Below, piece by piece: positions 13,895 through 17,326 of a DNA stretch of 17,326 bases. Position 1 is the first letter of the stretch. Every line of letters starts with the position of its first letter. The DNA is taken from NCBI GenBank assembly GCA_016931555.1, contig JAFGEM010000021.1, positions 1 through 17,326 of the forward strand, given 5' to 3'. The DNA comes from Candidatus Iainarchaeum sp. GTDB lineage: Archaea; Iainarchaeota; Iainarchaeia; Iainarchaeales; GCA-2688035. Both the position numbers and the translations under genes were made by a program. Under the pieces are notes generated by a model. That model ran no database searches and was not told the DNA's origin. It saw only the letters and a program-made list of their open reading frames with translations.

Positions 13895-15409
13895 ATGCCT
13901 CTAACCCAGACAAAAGAACAGGAAATAGTTGGATACGCCTCTGAAAAAAACCTTGCAATAGAAAAAGACGCATTGGAATTGCTTGCAAAGGCAGACGATT
14001 TCCGCAAAATAATTGACCAGGCATTAAGCGAAAATGAAAACACGTTTTTTTTAGGAGTAAAAGAAATCGAGCAACGCCTGATCAAAACAAAAATGCCCCA
14101 AGTCGAGGCACGAACAACAATCCAAGGAAAAGGATTCAAGCCAGAAGCGCGCGGCATGCCAAAAAAGCTGAGGATTTTAGAAGAATACGATGTAACAAAC
14201 CAAAGCTGTTCAGAGGGCACAGTAAAAAACTTTTTGGAATTATTCCAGGGAAAATTTGATCTGCTCTCTGAAATGCTGCGCAAACGCCACAGCCTCCAGC
14301 CAAGGCCAATAAACAGGCTGCGCACTATTTCAAAAGGCAATGCAATTGACTTGGTTGGAATGGTTTTCAAAAAATGGGTTACAAAAAACGGGCACCTCGC
14401 ATTCCAGCTTGAGGACAAGGAAGCGCGATGCATTGCACTTGTAATGAAAAACGACTCAAAAATAATGCGCACAGCAGAAACAATTCTCCCAGACAATGTA
14501 ATAGGCTTAAAGGCAGTCAAGTGGGGAGACGACATGGTAATAATAAAAGAAATTTATTTTCCCGATTTGCCACTGAGAAAACAAAAAACAATTCAGGATG
14601 CAGTTTCAATTGCAGCAACCTCTGATTTGCATGTAGGAAGCAAGCTGTTTCTCGAAAAAAGCTTTTACAAGTTCCTCGAATGGATTAACGGGAGAATAGA
14701 CAATGAAAAAGAACGCGATAAGGTAAGCAGAATAAAATATTTAGTAATTTCAGGGGATAATGCAGATGGGATTGGAATTTACCCCTCACAGGTAAACGAG
14801 CTTAACATAAAAGACATTTCAAAGCAATACGAAACATTCGGGCGCCTTGTAAAAGAAATCCCCGAATACATTGAAATACTAATTATTCCGGGACAGCACG
14901 ATGCAGTAAGATGGGCTGACCCAAAGCCAGCAATTCCAGAGGAAATGCTGCAGGAGCTAAAAGGATACAGCAATATTCATTTGATGGGCAGCCCAAGCTG
15001 GGCAGAAATAGAAGGCTTTAAAACAATGATTTACCACGGAGACTCGCTGCATGATTTGATTGGAAATGTCTCGTTTTTGGATTCAAGCAGGCCAGCAGAA
15101 GCAATGGTCGAGCTTTTGAAAAGGCGCGATTTAATGTCGGGCTACGGGATAAGGCACCCGTATGTGCCTGAAAAAAAAGATTTTATGGTAATCAAAGAAG
15201 AGCCCGACCTTGTTTTCATAGGAGACATGCACCACAACAATTACGCAAACTATCGCGGAGTCCAGGTAATCAATTCCGGAACATGGCAGGGAAGAACAGC
15301 ATACCAAGTAAAATTAGGGCACACTCCAACTCCGGGCATTGTTCCGGTTTTGGAATTAAACACCGGAAAGCTAATTGAAACAAAATTTATTGAGGGAGAA
15401 AATGCTTAG
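13895..15409 (+). CDS. polB: Family D DNA polymerase small subunit DP1 (exonuclease subunit)
   Basis: The protein has 504 residues. An N-terminal helical part is followed by an OB-fold region (about 145-225, IDLVGMVFKKWVTKNGHLAFQLED) and a calcineurin/Mre11-like phosphoesterase domain (about 236-500). Seen motifs: DLHVGS (Asp244, His246), SGDNADG (Asp288), IIPGQHDA (Gln334, His335), YHGDS (His381) and FIGDMHHN (Asp444, His446), ending with VINSGTWQ and the TPGIVP segment. DP1 is the 3'-5' proofreading subunit paired with DP2. Compared with the Pyrococcus abyssi active-site set, the usual Asn of GNHD is Gln334, and the first His of the final H-x-H is Asp444. GTGA lies five nt before the ATG, overlapping the end of the UPF0147 gene. 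The last eight bases overlap the next gene. Confidence 0.95.
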   Translation: MPLTQTKEQEIVGYASEKNLAIEKDALELLAKADDFRKIIDQALSENENTFFLGVKEIEQRLIKTKMPQVEARTTIQGKGFKPEARGMPKKLRILEEYDVTNQSCSEGTVKNFLELFQGKFDLLSEMLRKRHSLQPRPINRLRTISKGNAIDLVGMVFKKWVTKNGHLAFQLEDKEARCIALVMKNDSKIMRTAETILPDNVIGLKAVKWGDDMVIIKEIYFPDLPLRKQKTIQDAVSIAATSDLHVGSKLFLEKSFYKFLEWINGRIDNEKERDKVSRIKYLVISGDNADGIGIYPSQVNELNIKDISKQYETFGRLVKEIPEYIEILIIPGQHDAVRWADPKPAIPEEMLQELKGYSNIHLMGSPSWAEIEGFKTMIYHGDSLHDLIGNVSFLDSSRPAEAMVELLKRRDLMSGYGIRHPYVPEKKDFMVIKEEPDLVFIGDMHHNNYANYRGVQVINSGTWQGRTAYQVKLGHTPTPGIVPVLELNTGKLIETKFIEGENA

Positions 15410-15989
15410 AAGGCCGCCGAAGAAAAAACTCTCAAGAGAAAGGCAGAAAGCATTCTGGGAAAAATACGATGCGGGAAAAGTCAAACCTGATGCAAGAAGG
15501 CAATTTATTTTGGGCTCTCTAAGGTACAGGGCGCCTGTAAAAGCAAGCGCAACAATGATGGGAACTGTAAGGACATTCGAGGATTCGGCAGGTTTGAGGG
15601 CGCATTTGAAGCTTGTGGAAAGAATAAACAAAGTTGGAAAGAGAACAAAATTCAGTTACTTTGTTTTTCATCCAACACAGATCCTTTCAGCCGACAGAAA
15701 AAATTTGAGAACTCTTGAACGGGTTTACAGGGCGCCGAACATGCTCCAACTGCTCGGAAGGCAATTTAATTCTCCATTTATTGAAAGTTTTATGAAAAAA
15801 ATGGGCCAAAAAAAAGTTGGGATGGCAGAATTGAGAACACAACTGGAAAGAGCAAGGAAAGAAATAAGGCGCAAGATTGGAAGGGAATTTGACGATGACC
15901 TGACAAACTTTCTTGTTTTGGATTATGATCCGGCAACAAAAAAGCCGTTAATTGTATTTGTTGACCACGGGCATTCAAAGCCAGCATAA
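15402..15989 (+). CDS. Basic protein of unknown function between the PolD subunit genes
   Basis: The protein has 195 residues from ATG 15402, which overlaps the DP1 stop by eight nt and has GGGAG three nt upstream; a TTG at 15375 is in frame but lacks such support. It is very basic at the N-terminus (LRRPPKKKLSRERQKAFWEK). A middle region with mixed character (RTKFSYFVFHPTQILSADR, 81-99) follows, then a Lys/Arg-rich helix near 135-162 and a strand-rich C-terminus (FLVLDYDPATKKPLIVFVDHGH, 170-191). I recognise no family or catalytic motif. Its place between DP1 and DP2, with overlapping and near-abutting junctions, suggests a PolD-associated DNA-binding or assembly factor, but that is inference from context. 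It has no membrane segment. Confidence 0.85.
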   Translation: MLRRPPKKKLSRERQKAFWEKYDAGKVKPDARRQFILGSLRYRAPVKASATMMGTVRTFEDSAGLRAHLKLVERINKVGKRTKFSYFVFHPTQILSADRKNLRTLERVYRAPNMLQLLGRQFNSPFIESFMKKMGQKKVGMAELRTQLERARKEIRRKIGREFDDDLTNFLVLDYDPATKKPLIVFVDHGHSKPA

Positions 15990-15994
15990 GGTGA
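15990..15994 (+). promoter_or_regulatory. Shine-Dalgarno GGTGA of DP2
   Basis: GGTGA begins immediately after the upstream TAA and lies six nt before the DP2 ATG, fixing that start and showing translation from a polycistronic message. Confidence 0.65.
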
Positions 15995-16000
15995 AAAAAA

Positions 16001-17326
16001 ATGCAGATTAAGCTTGAATTGGAAGCCGAAGAGCACATTCAAAAGTATTACGCAAAAATTGTTGAAGACGCAATGAAAGAATTTGACATTGCAACGGACG
16101 CGCGCGCAAAAGGCCTTGACATAAAGAGCGAGGTTGAAACAGTGCCAGTACGAGATTTGGCTGACAGGACAGAAACAATTATTGGGCCAATTGGAATTGC
16201 AAAACGCTACAGGGATGTTTTTGCAGAAAACAATAACGACAGAATGAAAACTGTTTTCCAAATCTGCAAAGAAATTATTGAACAAAAATGGTGCAAGATT
16301 GAAGACATGGAAAAAAGAGTAGAACAGGCAATCAAAACCTGCCTAATGCTGATTACAGAGGGCGTTGTAGTAGCGCCGTTAGACGGGCTCCCCGAAATAA
16401 AGATAAGCACTAATCCTGACGGAAGCAAATACATCAATCTCTTTTACGCAGGCCCAATAAGAGCTGCAGGGGGAACAGCAACAGTACTCCCACTAATTCT
16501 CGGGGACTATGCAAGAAAATTGTTGGGTGTGGACAGGTACAAGCCAACACAGGATGAGATTGAAAGATATGTAGAGGAATGCTCAATCTACAATGAAATA
16601 ATGAGCCGGCAGTACAAGATAAAGGACGAAGAAGTGAGAAAAATAATTTTAGGCTGCCCAGTCTGCATAAATGGAGAGCCGACAGAGGAAAGAGAGGTCT
16701 CAAACACAAGAGACATTGCAAGAGTACAGGGAAACCGTGTTAGAGGGGGCATGTGCCTTGTAGTAAGCGAAGGAATAGGCTTAAAGGCAAGCAAAATACT
16801 CAAATTTGCAAAAATGATTGACTTGGATTGGAGTTGGCTCGAGGGAATCATTAAAGTCAAAAAATCTGATTCCGGGAAAACAGAATTAGTTCCCATAGAA
16901 AAATTTTTGGAAGGAATGGCAGCAGGCCGCCCGGTTTTCTCCTACCCAAGCAGAATAGGCGGCTTTAGATTGAGATATGGGCGAGCGCGAAACATGGGGG
17001 CAATGGGAAAAGGAATTCACCCTGCAACAATGTTTTTGCTTGATGAATTTGTTGCAGTTGCAACACAACTGAAAGTAGAGAGGCCGGGAAAAGCAGCAGG
17101 CATATTTCCAGTTGACAGCATTGAAGGGCCCATTGTAAGGCTCTTGAGCGGGGAAGTGCTGCAGGTAAATTCTGTGGAGGAGGCAATGCAGGTAAAAAAC
17201 AGGCTCGAAAAAATCCTTTTTTTGGGGGATATGCTGGTTACAATAGGAGACTTCAAGCACTCTGCACACCCTCTTGTCCCAATTGGATATTGTTCAGAAT
17301 GGTATTCCTGTGAAATTGAGAAAGCA
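16001..17326 (+). CDS. polC: Family D DNA polymerase large subunit DP2 (N-terminal part, 3' end outside window)
   Basis: The frame stays open from ATG 16001 to the window edge: 442 residues of a protein usually about 1,100-1,300 long, so the catalytic double-psi beta-barrel residues are beyond the edge. The N-terminus (EEHIQKYYAKIVEDAMK, then ARAKGLDIKSEVE) and the highly conserved YAGPIRAAGGTA (149-160) identify DP2, with further family stretches such as GRPVFSYPSRIGGFRLRYGR. A cysteine pair in GCPVCINGEP is typical of this region. DP2 is the polymerising subunit of the replicative PolD. Any intein or other interruption further downstream cannot be judged from this window. Confidence 0.97.
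   Translation, partial: MQIKLELEAEEHIQKYYAKIVEDAMKEFDIATDARAKGLDIKSEVETVPVRDLADRTETIIGPIGIAKRYRDVFAENNNDRMKTVFQICKEIIEQKWCKIEDMEKRVEQAIKTCLMLITEGVVVAPLDGLPEIKISTNPDGSKYINLFYAGPIRAAGGTATVLPLILGDYARKLLGVDRYKPTQDEIERYVEECSIYNEIMSRQYKIKDEEVRKIILGCPVCINGEPTEEREVSNTRDIARVQGNRVRGGMCLVVSEGIGLKASKILKFAKMIDLDWSWLEGIIKVKKSDSGKTELVPIEKFLEGMAAGRPVFSYPSRIGGFRLRYGRARNMGAMGKGIHPATMFLLDEFVAVATQLKVERPGKAAGIFPVDSIEGPIVRLLSGEVLQVNSVEEAMQVKNRLEKILFLGDMLVTIGDFKHSAHPLVPIGYCSEWYSCEIEKA

Noticed and set aside
13786..14535. Minus-strand open frame of 249 codons
   Set aside because: It lies antisense to DP1, whose motifs are unmistakable. Its translation is Ser/Phe-rich without domain features, as expected of a shadow frame.

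Overview
The window is archaeal chromosome. It carries both subunits of the archaeal family D DNA polymerase, archaeal-type ribosomal proteins uS15 and eS1 (S3Ae), the KEOPS kinase Bud32, CDP-archaeol synthase, UPF0147, an archaeosortase and archaeal-type SecD/SecF. Base composition is AT-rich. Starts are a mix of ATG and TTG, and TATA boxes sit about 23-30 nt before many first-gene start codons. PolD argues against a crenarchaeon. The compact layout would suit a DPANN-type or euryarchaeal lineage, but the lineage cannot be fixed from this sequence alone.

Layout, left to right. Positions 1-2025 (minus strand) encode the N-terminal 675 residues of a secreted parallel beta-helix surface protein with GGAI/FxxN repeats and Ig-like domains; the gene runs off the left edge. 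It diverges from a small lipoprotein gene (2122-2667), followed by bud32 (2729-3382) and a deoxyhypusine-synthase-family gene with a long N-terminal coiled coil (3525-4817). Next come rps15 (4972-5427), behind a long structured leader, and eS1 (5560-6150). After these lies a tight membrane/lipid group: a DUF92 (VTE6-like) membrane protein, CDP-archaeol synthase, an archaeosortase and an HGSNAT/DUF1624-like acyltransferase (6157-8819). secF and secD lie on the minus strand (11608 to 8809) and converge on the acyltransferase with an 11-bp overlap. A Nog1-type GTPase (11709-12695) and a secreted protein of unknown function (12722-13450) follow. The window ends with a replication operon: UPF0147, DP1, an unknown 195-residue basic protein and DP2, the last cut by the right edge.

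The genes suggest three linked themes. One is cell-surface biogenesis: Sec translocation accessory proteins, an archaeosortase, membrane-lipid synthesis and secreted proteins. The second is translation: uS15, eS1, a Nog1-like GTPase, Bud32 for tRNA t6A, and the DHS-family enzyme. The third is replication: PolD. A consistent expression pattern is visible. First genes of transcription units have a TATA box about 23-30 nt upstream of the start codon, so they are probably leaderless. Internal or leadered genes instead carry GGTGA, GTGA or GGGAG Shine-Dalgarno-like motifs. The pattern changes several start choices.

The most interesting items are the uncharacterised protein lodged between the two PolD subunit genes; DP1 residues that depart from the Mre11-like nuclease set; the DHS-family protein with a coiled coil and apparently altered substrate pocket; the overlap of CDP-archaeol synthase with an archaeosortase; chlamydial Pmp-like repeats in an archaeal surface protein; and a hairpin leader before rps15. 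No tRNA, rRNA, CRISPR array or insertion sequence was seen.
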